Shown: positions 36,615 to 46,108, numbered from the stretch's first letter. The stretch: DNA of 64,000 bases from Marinisporobacter sp. (GCA_025210525.1 JAOARP010000047.1:62001-126000); one strand, 5' to 3'. Notes: generated from the letters alone by a model not told the origin. Program-made: numbers and translations.

Positions 36615-37733
36615 CTATAATTTTTTCAGAAACTCTGATACTTTTTTAAGTCCTTCCTCTATAATTTGAGGTGTATTGGCATAACCAATTCTAACGAACC
36701 CTTCCATATCCATAGCTTTCCCTGGAACAAACATCACTCCCGTTTCTTTTAATAATTTCGTACAAAATTCCTCCGATAGCATATCAAAATCATATTTTAC
36801 GAAAGCAGTTGTTCCTGCCTTTGGTTTCACATAACTTAATTTAGATTCACCCTTAATCCATTGATCTAATAAATCAACATTATTTCTTACAATATTTAAA
36901 TTTCTTTCAACGATTTTTTCTTTATTTTCTAAAGCAATTCCTGCTAAATACTCATCAATCATCCCACAGCTAATGGTATTGTAGTCTCTTCTTCTATTGA
37001 TTTTTTCAATAAATTCTTCTGGAGCACAAATCCAACCAATTCTAAGTCCTGCTAATGAGAAAGTTTTTGACATACTTCCTGTACTAATTCCCTTCTCATA
37101 TAAATCAGCAATAGATGGTGAAAAGCTTTCTCCTTTATGATTTAATCCTCTATATACTTCATCAGATAATATATAGGCATCTACAGATCTGGCGATTTCA
37201 ATAATTTCTTTAAGAAAATCTTCATCCATCAATGCTCCTGTAGGATTATTTGGATTATTAATGCAAATTAACTTTGTTTTCTCATTCACATAGCTTCTTA
37301 ATTCATCCAAATCAGGCAAAAAATTATTTTTCGGTAACAGCTTTAATATTTTCACATCTGCTCCAATAGATTCTGGAATAGAATAATGCTGCTGATAAGT
37401 AGGTAGTACAGAGATCACACGATCATTTGGTTCTACTAAAGTCATAAGCGCTAATTCATTAGCACCAATAGCACCATGGGTCGTTACGATATTTTGAACC
37501 TTTGCCTTTTTATATAAAGATGTAACCCCTTTTCTAAGAGGAATAGCTCCTTCTATAGCTCCATAAGTTAATTTCATATCTAAAATATTTTCAATGATCT
37601 CTTTTTCTTTCCCCGCTATTTCTAGTAATTCTCTTACTGATAAAGATTCTACGCAAGTTTCTGCTAAATTATATTCACAATTGTTCTCATATAAATTCAT
37701 CCAAATTTCCACACCAAAATCTTTTATTTTCAC
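36615..37733 (-). CDS. PLP-dependent aminotransferase, class I/II
   Basis: Fold-type I PLP enzyme, 372 residues. Visible: TTHGAIGANELALMTLVEPND (PLP phosphate loop), NNPNNPTGALMDEDF (Asn/Pro PLP contact), DEVYRGL (Asp), SMSKTFSLAGLRIGW (Lys Schiff base, about 235) and the C-terminal Arg in GFVRIGYAN. The start is the GTG at 37731-37733 after AGGAGGGG. Last gene of a three-gene operon with an ornithine-cyclodeaminase-like and a serine/threonine dehydratase-like gene, so it likely handles the same amino acid. The family also includes capreomycidine-synthase-like and aminotransferase-lyases, so the precise reaction is open. Confidence 0.85.
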   Translation of the reverse strand: MKIKDFGVEIWMNLYENNCEYNLAETCVESLSVRELLEIAGKEKEIIENILDMKLTYGAIEGAIPLRKGVTSLYKKAKVQNIVTTHGAIGANELALMTLVEPNDRVISVLPTYQQHYSIPESIGADVKILKLLPKNNFLPDLDELRSYVNEKTKLICINNPNNPTGALMDEDFLKEIIEIARSVDAYILSDEVYRGLNHKGESFSPSIADLYEKGISTGSMSKTFSLAGLRIGWICAPEEFIEKINRRRDYNTISCGMIDEYLAGIALENKEKIVERNLNIVRNNVDLLDQWIKGESKLSYVKPKAGTTAFVKYDFDMLSEEFCTKLLKETGVMFVPGKAMDMEGFVRIGYANTPQIIEEGLKKVSEFLKKL

Positions 37734-37743
37734 GGTACCCCTC

Positions 37744-38799
37744 CTATAATAAAATTTCTTCCCCAATACCCTTTTCTTTTGCTAAATCAAGAGCTAATTT
37801 TGAAACCATTAAATCTTGAAGAGCAATCCCTGTTGTATCATAAACTGTTATATCTTCTTTAGAATTTCTTCCCTTTATATTTTCTAAAATTAGTTCACCT
37901 ATTTCTCCAATAATATGACTTTCTGGAATAACCCCTTTCTTAATAGCCATTTCTGTTTCTCCAACATTTTTTGCTTGGTTTATATCATCTACAAATACTT
38001 TTGCACTACTAAAAATGTTTTCATCTATTTCCTGTTTACCAGACATATCTGCCCCTACACAGCTAATATGTGTTCCCTTGTTCACCCATTCTTTCATGAT
38101 CATTGGCTTCTTTGATGGAGTTGCCGTTGTAATCATCTCACTTTTCTTCACAGCATCTTCTAAATTTTCTACAGCTTCGAAGCTTACATCAAATTTTTTC
38201 TTCAAGCTATTATAAATTTCTTCATTTTCTTTATAATAAGAAAGAAACTTCTCTTCTAATAATTCTTTTATATTTTCTTCTAGCTTTTTAGCTTTTTCAA
38301 AATCTACTGGATCATACAATCTTACCTTTTTAATATGATTCATCACCATTAACATGGCTGCTATTTGAAATGGTGCTTGATGTCCAGTCCCTACCATTAA
38401 GAAATTTTCAGATTCTTTATTTGCCAAATACTTAGCGCCAATAGCTCCAGCAGCACCCGTTCTCATACCTGTAATATGCTCTGCACTTAAAAGACCTATA
38501 GGCACTCCTGTTTTCATATCAAATACAAGGGTTGTTCCAATTAACGGTGGCAACTCCTTTTTATCGTTTTCACCATACCAAGAAACTAGCTTTAAACCAT
38601 AAATATCTGCATCCTTTAAATATCCAGATTTAATATCCATATCCGCTACCCCTGGTTCAAATTCATGAAAAATCATTGGCCAAACGTCAGCTTTTTTCTC
38701 AGCTTTTAAAATATATACCTTTTCTACCGCTTCAATAACTTCTTTCATTCCTAAAGTCTCTTTAATAAGCTCTTGGTTTAAAACCTTCACCTTAAACAT
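37744..38799 (-). CDS. Ornithine cyclodeaminase / mu-crystallin family protein
   Basis: An NAD-dependent oxidoreductase-like protein of 351 residues. N-terminal portion with YGLKLVSWYGENDKKELPP, GTTLVFDMKTGVPIGLLSAEHITGMRTGAAGAIGAKYL (substrate region), then the Rossmann motif FLMVGTGHQAPFQIAAM (about 134-150) and TATPSKKPMI, CVGADMSGKQE. Members include ornithine cyclodeaminase, ketimine reductases and the TynB-like subunit; the insertion about residues 190-215 (EEKFLSYYKENEEIYNSL) is a hint of the last type. Ends 10 nt before the aminotransferase start and follows the dehydratase by 15 nt. Confidence 0.83.
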   Translation of the reverse strand: MFKVKVLNQELIKETLGMKEVIEAVEKVYILKAEKKADVWPMIFHEFEPGVADMDIKSGYLKDADIYGLKLVSWYGENDKKELPPLIGTTLVFDMKTGVPIGLLSAEHITGMRTGAAGAIGAKYLANKESENFLMVGTGHQAPFQIAAMLMVMNHIKKVRLYDPVDFEKAKKLEENIKELLEEKFLSYYKENEEIYNSLKKKFDVSFEAVENLEDAVKKSEMITTATPSKKPMIMKEWVNKGTHISCVGADMSGKQEIDENIFSSAKVFVDDINQAKNVGETEMAIKKGVIPESHIIGEIGELILENIKGRNSKEDITVYDTTGIALQDLMVSKLALDLAKEKGIGEEILL

Positions 38800-38814
38800 A
38801 AGTATCCTCCTCTA

Positions 38815-39777
38815 TTAATAATATTGATCAATTAGTCTTTTTAATAAGTCATCCTTCACATTTCCTCCAGTGATCACTAAAGCTACCTTTTTCCCTTTAA
38901 AACGTTCTTTATTTTGTTCATAAGCAGCATATACAATGGCACTAGATGGCTCACATATTGTTTTTTCATCTTTCATCATAGTTACTGTAGCTTTTGCTAA
39001 ATCTTCCTCTTTTACAAGAATTACATCATCAATACACTTCTTTGCCATAGCATAAGGGGTTTTAGCAATCCCTCCAATCAAAGCATCACAAATACTTTCA
39101 GTAGCTTCAAAATATTCATAGCAAACTCCATCTTCTAAAGATTTTTTCATGGCTGGGCTCGCCTTTGTTTGAACACCAATCACTTCAATATTTGGATTTT
39201 TATACTTTGCATAAACACTAATACCTGTAATAAGCCCACCGCCACCAACAGGAACTAAAATTACATCCACATCTGGATTTTGATTGAGTATTTCTAAACC
39301 AATAGTTCCTGCTCCAGCCATACAAACAGGATCTTCACAAGGGTTTACTTCAATCAGTCCTAATTCTTTTATTCTTTCTTCTCCAATATGATGGGCTTCG
39401 TCAAAATCTTTCCCCACCTTATTTACCATTGCTCCAAAACGACTCATTTTTTCAATTTTAGAAAAAGGTGTCGTTTCTGGTACAAAAATTTCTGTCGGAT
39501 AAATATTTAATTTTGAAGCTGTATAAGCTAAAGCAGCCCCATGATTTCCTGAAGAAATAGCTGTTACCCCTCTTTTTATCTCTTCCTCTGTTAAACTCAT
39601 CAATTTGCTCATGGCACCTCTTATTTTATAGCTCTTTACCATAGGCTGTTGATTTTCAAGCTTCATAAAAACTTCAGAATCTTGATCACTTAGCTTAAAG
39701 CTTTTTTCTAAAGGTGTCATACAAATATGCTCTTTAATTCTTTCATAGGCTAATTCAATATCCTTATAAGTTAACAC
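38815..39777 (-). CDS. Threonine/serine dehydratase-like PLP enzyme
   Basis: Fold-type II PLP lyase of 320 residues, catabolic type without an ACT regulatory domain. Motifs: the PLP lysine SYKIRGAMSKL (about 49-59), SSGNHGAALAYTASKL (PLP Asn), VPVGGGGLITGI (phosphate-binding Gly loop), and C-terminal EPSSAIVYAAYE and VITGGNV. Could be threonine ammonia-lyase, serine racemase/dehydratase or hydroxyaspartate dehydratase. The start is the GTG at 39775-39777, 8 nt after AGGAGG; another GTG 9 nt upstream abuts that site. First of three genes; a PucR regulator lies just upstream on the same strand. Confidence 0.87.
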   Translation of the reverse strand: MLTYKDIELAYERIKEHICMTPLEKSFKLSDQDSEVFMKLENQQPMVKSYKIRGAMSKLMSLTEEEIKRGVTAISSGNHGAALAYTASKLNIYPTEIFVPETTPFSKIEKMSRFGAMVNKVGKDFDEAHHIGEERIKELGLIEVNPCEDPVCMAGAGTIGLEILNQNPDVDVILVPVGGGGLITGISVYAKYKNPNIEVIGVQTKASPAMKKSLEDGVCYEYFEATESICDALIGGIAKTPYAMAKKCIDDVILVKEEDLAKATVTMMKDEKTICEPSSAIVYAAYEQNKERFKGKKVALVITGGNVKDDLLKRLIDQYY

Positions 39778-39894
39778 ACAAAACACCTCCTGCCACTTTC
39801 GAATAATTATTCCTTTATGAGTATTATTATAAATGTTTTTTTATTGTAAATGTTCTAATAATTATTCTATTTATTTGTGAATTTTACAAAAAAA

Positions 39895-39912
39895 GAACAT
39901 CTGCAGATGTTC
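39895..39912 (-). terminator. Terminator after PucR gene
   Basis: GAACATCTGCAGATGTTC (39895-39912) is a perfect palindrome followed on the minus strand by a long T run. Belongs to the same broad stem family as others in this window. Confidence 0.75.
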
Positions 39913-39927
39913 TCATGTTTACAAGTA

Positions 39928-41052
39928 TTATTCTATTAACATATACACTCTTATCATAAAGGCTAATTGCTCATAAAAACCTGAAATATTTTCTTCAATG
40001 CATAAAAGTTCTTTGATTTTTTTAATTCTATACCGAATGGTATTCCCATGTTGAAATAATAATTTTGCTGTTTTGTTAATATCCCCATCATTATTCACAT
40101 AAATACAAGCGGTTTTTACTAACTCTGTTTCATGTTTTTCATCATAATCAAGTATCCGCATAATCATACTATGATAATATTCTTTTAGCCACTCACTTTC
40201 TAACATAGGTACAATAACCTTGTTCAGTCCTATCTGATCAAAACTCATTAACTCACGGTTATAAGCTTCTGCTACTTTTCCTGCATATAAAGCTTCTTTT
40301 ATAGCTTGGTCCAATTTATTTAGAGCTTTTATTCCACTAGAAATGCCCACCACATAATCACTTGAATTCATACCTAATTTTGATAAAAACTCTGTTATAT
40401 TTGTCTTTTCATCTTCTCTTGATATAATTAACAATACTCCATTTTCAATGAGCAATGCCGTACTATAAAGATCTCTTGATGGTCCATTGTTAATAGTAGA
40501 AATAATATATTTAGGATCTTCATGACATTTCATATATGCAACAAAAACATTTTCTTTGAAGCTTGAATTAATCTCTAAAGCCACCCGTCTAACCATAGTT
40601 TCTGAAAGGTTAGCACTTAAAAGTCCGTGAACCTTTGAAGAAAGATATAGATTATCTTCATCATTCTTCAAGGCTTTGATAATATCATAAATAATATTTT
40701 CTGTATAAAGTTCTTTAGGATATAAAAAAATAGGAAAGTCACTTTTATTGCAATAATCAATCACTTCTTTTGGCAATTCTTTAAAATAAATATTTTTTAT
40801 AGCTAAACCACAAACTCCTACATCTACCAATTCTCTTAAAATATCTAATAATCGATCCTGCTTTTTTCTTATAGGATATAGGCTAGTTACTAAAAAATCC
40901 CCCTTTCTAAAAACATCCTTAATCCCTCCGCCTATTTCATAATCTAAAATACCCACAGCTTTAATACTTTTCTCTAATCCATTTTCTCCAGCTATTAGCC
41001 TTACCTCTTTTAATCCTTGAAGCTTACAAGCATCCCCCACACTTAGACTCAA
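39928..41052 (-). CDS. PucR-family transcriptional regulator
   Basis: A 374-residue regulator with an N-terminal PucR sensor domain (about 1-125: DFLVTSLYPIRKKQDRLLDILRELV, GLAIKNIYFKELPKEVIDYC, FPIFLYP), a central GGDEF-like CdaR region (about 140-290, no GGDEF motif), and a C-terminal PucR HTH (about 310-370: TACIYVNNDGDINKTAKLLFQHGNTIRYRIKKIKELL). PucR proteins control purine, polyamine or amino-acid catabolism. The gene ends 150 nt before the dehydratase operon on the same strand, so it probably governs it. TTG start after AGGTG. Confidence 0.87.
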   Translation of the reverse strand: MSLSVGDACKLQGLKEVRLIAGENGLEKSIKAVGILDYEIGGGIKDVFRKGDFLVTSLYPIRKKQDRLLDILRELVDVGVCGLAIKNIYFKELPKEVIDYCNKSDFPIFLYPKELYTENIIYDIIKALKNDEDNLYLSSKVHGLLSANLSETMVRRVALEINSSFKENVFVAYMKCHEDPKYIISTINNGPSRDLYSTALLIENGVLLIISREDEKTNITEFLSKLGMNSSDYVVGISSGIKALNKLDQAIKEALYAGKVAEAYNRELMSFDQIGLNKVIVPMLESEWLKEYYHSMIMRILDYDEKHETELVKTACIYVNNDGDINKTAKLLFQHGNTIRYRIKKIKELLCIEENISGFYEQLAFMIRVYMLIE

Positions 41053-41158
41053 CTTTTTTCACCTACTTTATTCTAATCTTATCCTTTATTTTATCGCATT
41101 TATTCATAAAAATCATACAATATTTCTATTCATTTCATTTATTTTTGTACCAAAAAAA

Positions 41159-41175
41159 GAATAGCAACGCTATCC
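41159..41175 (-). terminator. Terminator after the 41199 gene
   Basis: GAATAGC (41159-41165) pairs with GCTATCC (41169-41175) with one G-T pair; T-run follows on the minus strand. Confidence 0.75.
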
Positions 41176-41198
41176 TTTTGGGAAACATTTTCTATAGT

Positions 41199-42083
41199 CT
41201 ATTGATTCGCTAGATGATGAAATTCCTCAATCAATTTATTTACAGTCTTTTCATTATCAGATGAAAATATGCTATGCATAGATTCATCATTTAATAAATT
41301 TACTGAAAAAGCAAGCAATCCTTTTTCCTCTTTTTTTGCAAGTGTCATATTTTTTATCTTATTGAAAGGAATATAATCCCATACCCCTCCATATTTACTA
41401 TCTTTATCTTTTTGCAACTCATGCTCTTGTCTAATCATAATCAGTTCATTATTGGTTAGTACCATTATGTGTGCATTTGTTTTTCTTTTTGAAAAATATC
41501 TAAAATGTTTCTCTGAAATTTCATCTTGATATACAACACTAATAACTTTTTGTCCTTCTAAAATACTTTGCTTACTATAATTGAAAAACTTTAGATCTGA
41601 TGTCTTTAAATAATCTAATTTTGATAATTCCTTCTCTTTTTCACATAATTTAGCTTTATTAATAGCTATCCTTATTTTTTTTATAATAGGTAAAAATAAA
41701 TCTTCTCTAGCCGTATTAAAGCCAATCATAGAAGACTTTAATTGCCCTTGTACCTCTCCACTAATCTTGATCCACGAGTCTAAAAGGATAGAACCTTTTT
41801 CGGTATAATAAATATCTTGAAAGCTATAACAAAGGATTTCAACCTTTTGATCTATTTGTTCATAAATATATATTCTGTCTTCAAAAACACTCATCAATTT
41901 AGCAATTGTATTCTTTGTACTCCATCTATTAGGAGGAATAAAAATACTATACGGAAACTGTTCATCTCCATGAACCCATTGAAAATGTTCTTTAAAGATC
42001 TCCGGCACCTCTTCATAAGTTTCAATCCTTTTAGGCCATGTTTTCATAGTTTCCCAAGATTTCATAGTTTTTTCAGATGTCAT
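41199..42083 (-). CDS. Hypothetical protein co-transcribed with a MarR regulator
   Basis: A 294-residue protein I do not recognise. It has no signal peptide or TM segment and reads as a mix of strands and helices. Two parts look alike in layout: about 60-100 (DRIYIYEQIDQKVEILCYSFQDIYYTEKG) and about 205-270 (AHIMVLTNNELIMIRQE, WDYIPFNKIKNMTLAKKEEKGLLAFSVNL), each like a PH-type or GRAM-type barrel that senses lipids or phosphates; this is impression only. It starts on an ATGA overlap with the MarR gene, so the two are translationally coupled. The N-terminus has a short repeated motif (TMKSWETMKTW). Confidence 0.7.
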   Translation of the reverse strand: MTSEKTMKSWETMKTWPKRIETYEEVPEIFKEHFQWVHGDEQFPYSIFIPPNRWSTKNTIAKLMSVFEDRIYIYEQIDQKVEILCYSFQDIYYTEKGSILLDSWIKISGEVQGQLKSSMIGFNTAREDLFLPIIKKIRIAINKAKLCEKEKELSKLDYLKTSDLKFFNYSKQSILEGQKVISVVYQDEISEKHFRYFSKRKTNAHIMVLTNNELIMIRQEHELQKDKDSKYGGVWDYIPFNKIKNMTLAKKEEKGLLAFSVNLLNDESMHSIFSSDNEKTVNKLIEEFHHLANQ

Positions 42084-42556
42084 TTTATCTCTCCCTTCTT
42101 GTTTTCATCTTTTAAATATATTTTACAAATAATGTCTTTCATTTCTTTTGCTGATACTCTTAATCGATATAACTGTTCTTCCTCAAGGTAATTGATTCTA
42201 GACTCAATATTTTCTTCTACTGCTTTTTTATGTTCTTCTAAGAAATTTCTACCCTTATCTGTAATATCTATATAAATCATTCTCCTATCTCTTTTATTAG
42301 GTATTCGTTCAACAAAACCTTCCTTTACAAGCTTATCTACAAGAGCTGTTGTGTATGATTTAGATAAAAGCAATTTTTTAGCCATTTCTGACATAGATAT
42401 TTGACCTAAATCATCCAGTGCGAAAAGGGCTTCAAAGTGAGAGCGGGTCATATTTTCATATGTACAAGAACTAATGGGCGTTATAACATTTTTATAAAAT
42501 AAACGAAATATATCAAACAAATCTTCTGCCGTATCCTGTAAACGTTTCTTTTCCAT
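42080..42556 (-). CDS. MarR-family transcriptional regulator
   Basis: A 158-residue winged-helix repressor. Helices 1-2 (DIFRLFYKNVITPISSCTYENMTRSHFEALFALDD), HTH (ISMSEMAKKLLLSKSYTTALVDKLVKEGFV) and wing (RIPNKRDRRMIYIDITDKGRNFLEEHKKAV). It overlaps the unknown 41199 gene (ATGA). An inverted repeat with the sequence AATAGTTC about 55 nt upstream of its start is probably its own operator. Ligand unknown; MarR proteins often sense phenolics or oxidants. Confidence 0.9.
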   Translation of the reverse strand: MEKKRLQDTAEDLFDIFRLFYKNVITPISSCTYENMTRSHFEALFALDDLGQISMSEMAKKLLLSKSYTTALVDKLVKEGFVERIPNKRDRRMIYIDITDKGRNFLEEHKKAVEENIESRINYLEEEQLYRLRVSAKEMKDIICKIYLKDENKKGEIK

Positions 42557-42609
42557 ATTTCATCCTCCTTATGTTATATTGTTTGTAAAATAAAATTGTT
42601 CTTTTACCT

Positions 42610-42632
42610 AATAGTTCTTTTACCGAACTATT
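42610..42632. promoter_or_regulatory. Candidate MarR operator
   Basis: AATAGTTC (42610-42617) and GAACTATT (42625-42632) form a perfect 8-bp dyad with a 7-nt spacer, and GTTCTTTTACC is repeated just before. It lies about 55 nt upstream of the MarR gene start. Confidence 0.5.
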
Positions 42633-42718
42633 CAAGATATATATTATCTTCTTTTTTCAGAAAAGTCAATATTTTTCATTCTTTTTTACTTGCTGTTAAA
42701 ATACGCTATGCTAAAAAA

Positions 42719-42763
42719 AAGCCCTGTGCTTCTTAGTTTTTTATCCTAAGTTCACAGAGCTGT
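42719..42763 (-). terminator. Terminator after MATE gene
   Basis: An outer stem (AGCCCTGTG with CACAGAGCT, one mismatch) and inner stem (CTTAG/CTAAG) lie about 75 nt past the MATE stop, followed by T-run on the minus strand. Confidence 0.65.
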
Positions 42764-42839
42764 ATCTATCTTTATATTTTTTACAATTCAATTTTAAATG
42801 TATCATTTCTTTATACGCTATCTCCACATGCTTTTTATA

Positions 42840-44201
42840 TTAAAATTCTCCTTGGATTTTATTCTCATTAAATACAGTTCTTTCCTTCATCACTAATATA
42901 AAAGTAACTACCGTTGCGCTAATATCAGCTATAGGGTATGAATAAAATATCCCTTTAATACCTATGAATAAGGGTAAGATTAAGACCAATGGGATTAAAA
43001 TAATAAGCTGTCTTGACATGGTAAGAATTAATGATTCTAGTCCTTTTCCAATAGATTGGAATAATGTTGAGCCTATTATTTGAAAACCTATAAATGGTAG
43101 TCCCCATATAATCATTTTAAGTCCTTCTACCCCTAATTCTATGGTTTTAGGATCTTTCGTAAATATACTTATGATGGCTTTAGGGAATATCAACATAATT
43201 AAAAAGGCAAATACACTTTGAATACTCGCATAAAGAGCTGCATATTTGAAACACGATTCTACTCGATCAAACTTTCTAGCCCCGTAATTAAATCCTGCAA
43301 TAGGTTGGAATCCTTGAGCCAAACCAAATAGTGGCATAAACATAAACATAAAAAATCTATTGATAATCCCAAGAACTACAACATGGTAATCTGTTCCATA
43401 TTTAACCAAACTCTTATTCACAATAACCATCAAGATACTTCCAGCTATTTGTCTAAAAAATGCAGCCATTCCCACAGAAATGATTTCTCTTACATTCTCT
43501 TTTGTCAAATGAAAATTTGAAATCCTAATTTTGAGAAGACTTTCTCCTTTTATATAATAATATAAAAGCCAAATAGCACTACATACTTGAGCAATAACCG
43601 TTGCAAGAGCTGCTCCTTTTACTCCCATCTTTAGTACAAATATAAAAATAGCATCTAATAAAATATTAACGCCTGCCCCTACAATCATACTAATCATTGC
43701 CACTTTTGCATTTCCTTCAGCTCTTACATAATTATTTGTAGACATAGCAAAGCTATTTAAAATAATTCCATAAGCTATGATCTTTGTATATTCTCTTGCA
43801 TAAGACATGGTTACATCTGTAGCACCACATAGAACCAATAATTGATCTACAAATATAAAAACAACTACTGTAATAATCGTATTAATAATCAAATTAAGAA
43901 GAATTGCTTCTCCTAATACTTTTTCTGCACCCTTTATATTTTTTTCACCCATTCTTCTTGAGATTGCAGATGCAGCACCTGTCCCTACGGTGAACGCTAT
44001 TGCCATCATGACCATCATAATAGGCATGGCAATAGTTATTCCTCCTAAAGCTAATGGTCCTACCCCACGTCCTATGAAAATACCATCTGCTATATTATAA
44101 AAAGCATTTACAAGCATTCCAATAATAGCTGGAATCGAAAACTTCAAAAGCAACTTATTAATCGGTTCATTACTCATCATATCTCTTCTTTTTTCATCCA
44201 T
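42840..44201 (-). CDS. MATE-family multidrug efflux protein
   Basis: Ion-coupled drug or metabolite exporter. About 453 residues with 12 hydrophobic segments in two MatE halves (N half PAIIGMLVNAFYNIADGIFIGRGVGPLALGG; C half ISVGMAAFFRQIAGSILMVIV), typical of the DinF/VmrA-like group. The start is the ATG at 44199-44201 after GGGAGG. It follows the MarR gene by 16 nt, the usual MarR-MATE operon in which the repressor controls its own efflux pump. Substrate cannot be read from sequence. Confidence 0.92.
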   Translation of the reverse strand: MDEKRRDMMSNEPINKLLLKFSIPAIIGMLVNAFYNIADGIFIGRGVGPLALGGITIAMPIMMVMMAIAFTVGTGAASAISRRMGEKNIKGAEKVLGEAILLNLIINTIITVVVFIFVDQLLVLCGATDVTMSYAREYTKIIAYGIILNSFAMSTNNYVRAEGNAKVAMISMIVGAGVNILLDAIFIFVLKMGVKGAALATVIAQVCSAIWLLYYYIKGESLLKIRISNFHLTKENVREIISVGMAAFFRQIAGSILMVIVNKSLVKYGTDYHVVVLGIINRFFMFMFMPLFGLAQGFQPIAGFNYGARKFDRVESCFKYAALYASIQSVFAFLIMLIFPKAIISIFTKDPKTIELGVEGLKMIIWGLPFIGFQIIGSTLFQSIGKGLESLILTMSRQLIILIPLVLILPLFIGIKGIFYSYPIADISATVVTFILVMKERTVFNENKIQGEF

Positions 44202-44217
44202 ATATACGCCTCCCAAT

Positions 44218-44661
44218 TCATAATTTATTAGATATTTCCTCTAAAAGCTTTATAGCTTCTAAAAATTTTTTCATCTCCTCTTCTGATAATTCATCCAATT
44301 TTTTCATTAAATGTTCATTCAATTTATCGATTTGCCCGTTCGCAAAGTCTATTCCATTTTGGGTTAATTGAATAACATGCTTTCTTCTATCTTTCTCATC
44401 TTTTGTTCGAATAACATATCCTTTTTCTGTAAGTACATCGATAATGGTTGTAAAGCTTCCCTTTTCTAATTGAAGCATACTACATAGCGTTGTCATACTT
44501 TTGGGACCTTGACTTCTAAGAATCATTATAGTTTTATGTTGATTCTTATTGATCTTACACATAGTACACTCTCTTTTGAAGAAATCCATAAATAAATGAT
44601 TTCTCATATGTCCCATTGTTTTAAAAAAGAATTTTCTAATTTCTCTTAATTCCCCCTCCAC
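44218..44661 (-). CDS. MarR-family regulator of the MATE operon
   Basis: 147-residue winged-helix regulator: KINKNQHKTIMILRSQGPKSMTTLCSMLQLEKGSFTTIIDVLTEKGYVIRTKDEKDRRKHVIQLTQNG contains HTH (MTTLCSMLQLEKGSFTTIID) and wing (DEKDRRKHVIQLT). The start is the GTG at 44659-44661, 7 nt after GGGAGGG; an upstream ATG at 44730 lacks a site. Cysteines at FKRECTMC are suggestive of redox or metal sensing but unproven. Leads the MATE gene. Confidence 0.87.
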   Translation of the reverse strand: MEGELREIRKFFFKTMGHMRNHLFMDFFKRECTMCKINKNQHKTIMILRSQGPKSMTTLCSMLQLEKGSFTTIIDVLTEKGYVIRTKDEKDRRKHVIQLTQNGIDFANGQIDKLNEHLMKKLDELSEEEMKKFLEAIKLLEEISNKL

Positions 44662-44756
44662 CAAAGACCCTCCCTTTATGATACGTTTTCTAATAGTTAG
44701 ATTTCTTACTTTATGTATTCTAACATACATTTTATCCTTTCGTCAATACAAAAAAA

Positions 44757-44779
44757 CATCTAGTTTTTTATGCTAGATG
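44757..44779 (-). terminator. Terminator after MFS gene (CATCTAG type)
   Basis: CATCTAG (44757-44763) pairs with CTAGATG (44773-44779), A-run before it gives a T-run on the minus strand. Confidence 0.8.
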
Positions 44780-44878
44780 CTTCTCATTTTACAAATACTT
44801 ATCAAATTCTTTCGTTTTTCTCAATTTAAATGAGTATAATACTTTTATATTCCATTTTTCATTGTTCATATAAAAAAA

Positions 44879-46108
44879 TTATCCTTTACGTTGGACAGCT
44901 TTTTCTTCTTTCACCTTACTCGCTACATACAAATTCACTAAAGAAAGGGATGCTGCTAAAAAGAATATATATTGAGGTCCCCATAAGCTCCAAATAATTC
45001 CACCTGCATAAGCACAAATGATTGAAACACTATGATCTAAACTAAGTCCTAGAGATAATGTAGGTGTTATATCTGAAGTCTTTACAGCTATAGAACGTAA
45101 ATAGATCGTTCTAACCATTCCCATTTGTGTAGACATCTTATCAAAGATAAATAACATATATGCCATAATTACAGGAATACCAATAATAGGTAATGCACCG
45201 GTCGAAAACCCTGCACTCAATAAACCATATACCAAATAAACTACAATAAAAGATAATGCATCTGCATAAAGAAGCTTCTTAATTCCAAAGCGATCAATCC
45301 ATCTTCCCACAGCAGGAATAAAAAATATCCCTATAAAAGAACCTATTATACCTAAAATAGCTAACGTATCTGCTTTTTTATTTAATATTTCAATGAGTAC
45401 CCAAGGACCATAAACAATCATGATCTGCTTTTGTACACCCCACATGACCACTAGCGTATAATAATACTTATATTCTTTCCTAAAAATAAAATTCACCTTT
45501 TTATGGCTTTTGATGGATCGTCCTGCTTGTTTTTCTAAAATAAGAAGTAAAATAAATACTACCATTAAAATACTTGCAGCTATAATAAATATCCACTTCC
45601 ATTTGCTTGTAAAACTAAAGAAGCCCACTCGAAACCCAATAAACACCAATATCCCAGCAAGCATAGTAAAAATCGTAGAAACACCTTTATATTGTCCCAT
45701 TCTTTTACCAATATTCTCATCCTTAATTAGAGACATACCTATGCTGTCTTGTAGAGGCATAAACATATGCATCCCTACAGAATTAATAAAAATAAAAATT
45801 AACATAATGGCAAAGGGTGGTGTAATAAAGCCTAATGCTCCTATCCCAACAATGCTTAATACTTGCGCCATCATAGCAATGCGAATATCTGAAAATAAAG
45901 ATAAGCTTGCCACAATAAATATAACAAGGACACCTGGTAATTCCCTTGGAAACTCTATAATTCCTCGTTGATATGCTGTAATTTTGTAAGCATCTTTGAA
46001 ATAATTAGCAAGGACATCATTACTAAGCCCTAATCCAAATGCCGTAAGGGCAATAATACAAAAATAGATGAATTGAGCTTTGCTTACATTTTTTAATCTC
46101 TTAAGCAT
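44879..46108 (-). CDS. Major facilitator superfamily transporter
   Basis: A 409-residue integral membrane protein with about 12 hydrophobic segments and an MFS loop 2-3 region (SDIRIAMMAQVLS). A second cytosolic loop motif is GRWIDRFGIKKLL. There is no diagnostic substrate motif. Start ATG after GGGGAG. Lone gene, upstream of neither regulator; the terminator after it sits close to the MarR-MATE pair. Confidence 0.85.
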   Translation of the reverse strand: MLKRLKNVSKAQFIYFCIIALTAFGLGLSNDVLANYFKDAYKITAYQRGIIEFPRELPGVLVIFIVASLSLFSDIRIAMMAQVLSIVGIGALGFITPPFAIMLIFIFINSVGMHMFMPLQDSIGMSLIKDENIGKRMGQYKGVSTIFTMLAGILVFIGFRVGFFSFTSKWKWIFIIAASILMVVFILLLILEKQAGRSIKSHKKVNFIFRKEYKYYYTLVVMWGVQKQIMIVYGPWVLIEILNKKADTLAILGIIGSFIGIFFIPAVGRWIDRFGIKKLLYADALSFIVVYLVYGLLSAGFSTGALPIIGIPVIMAYMLFIFDKMSTQMGMVRTIYLRSIAVKTSDITPTLSLGLSLDHSVSIICAYAGGIIWSLWGPQYIFFLAASLSLVNLYVASKVKEEKAVQRKG

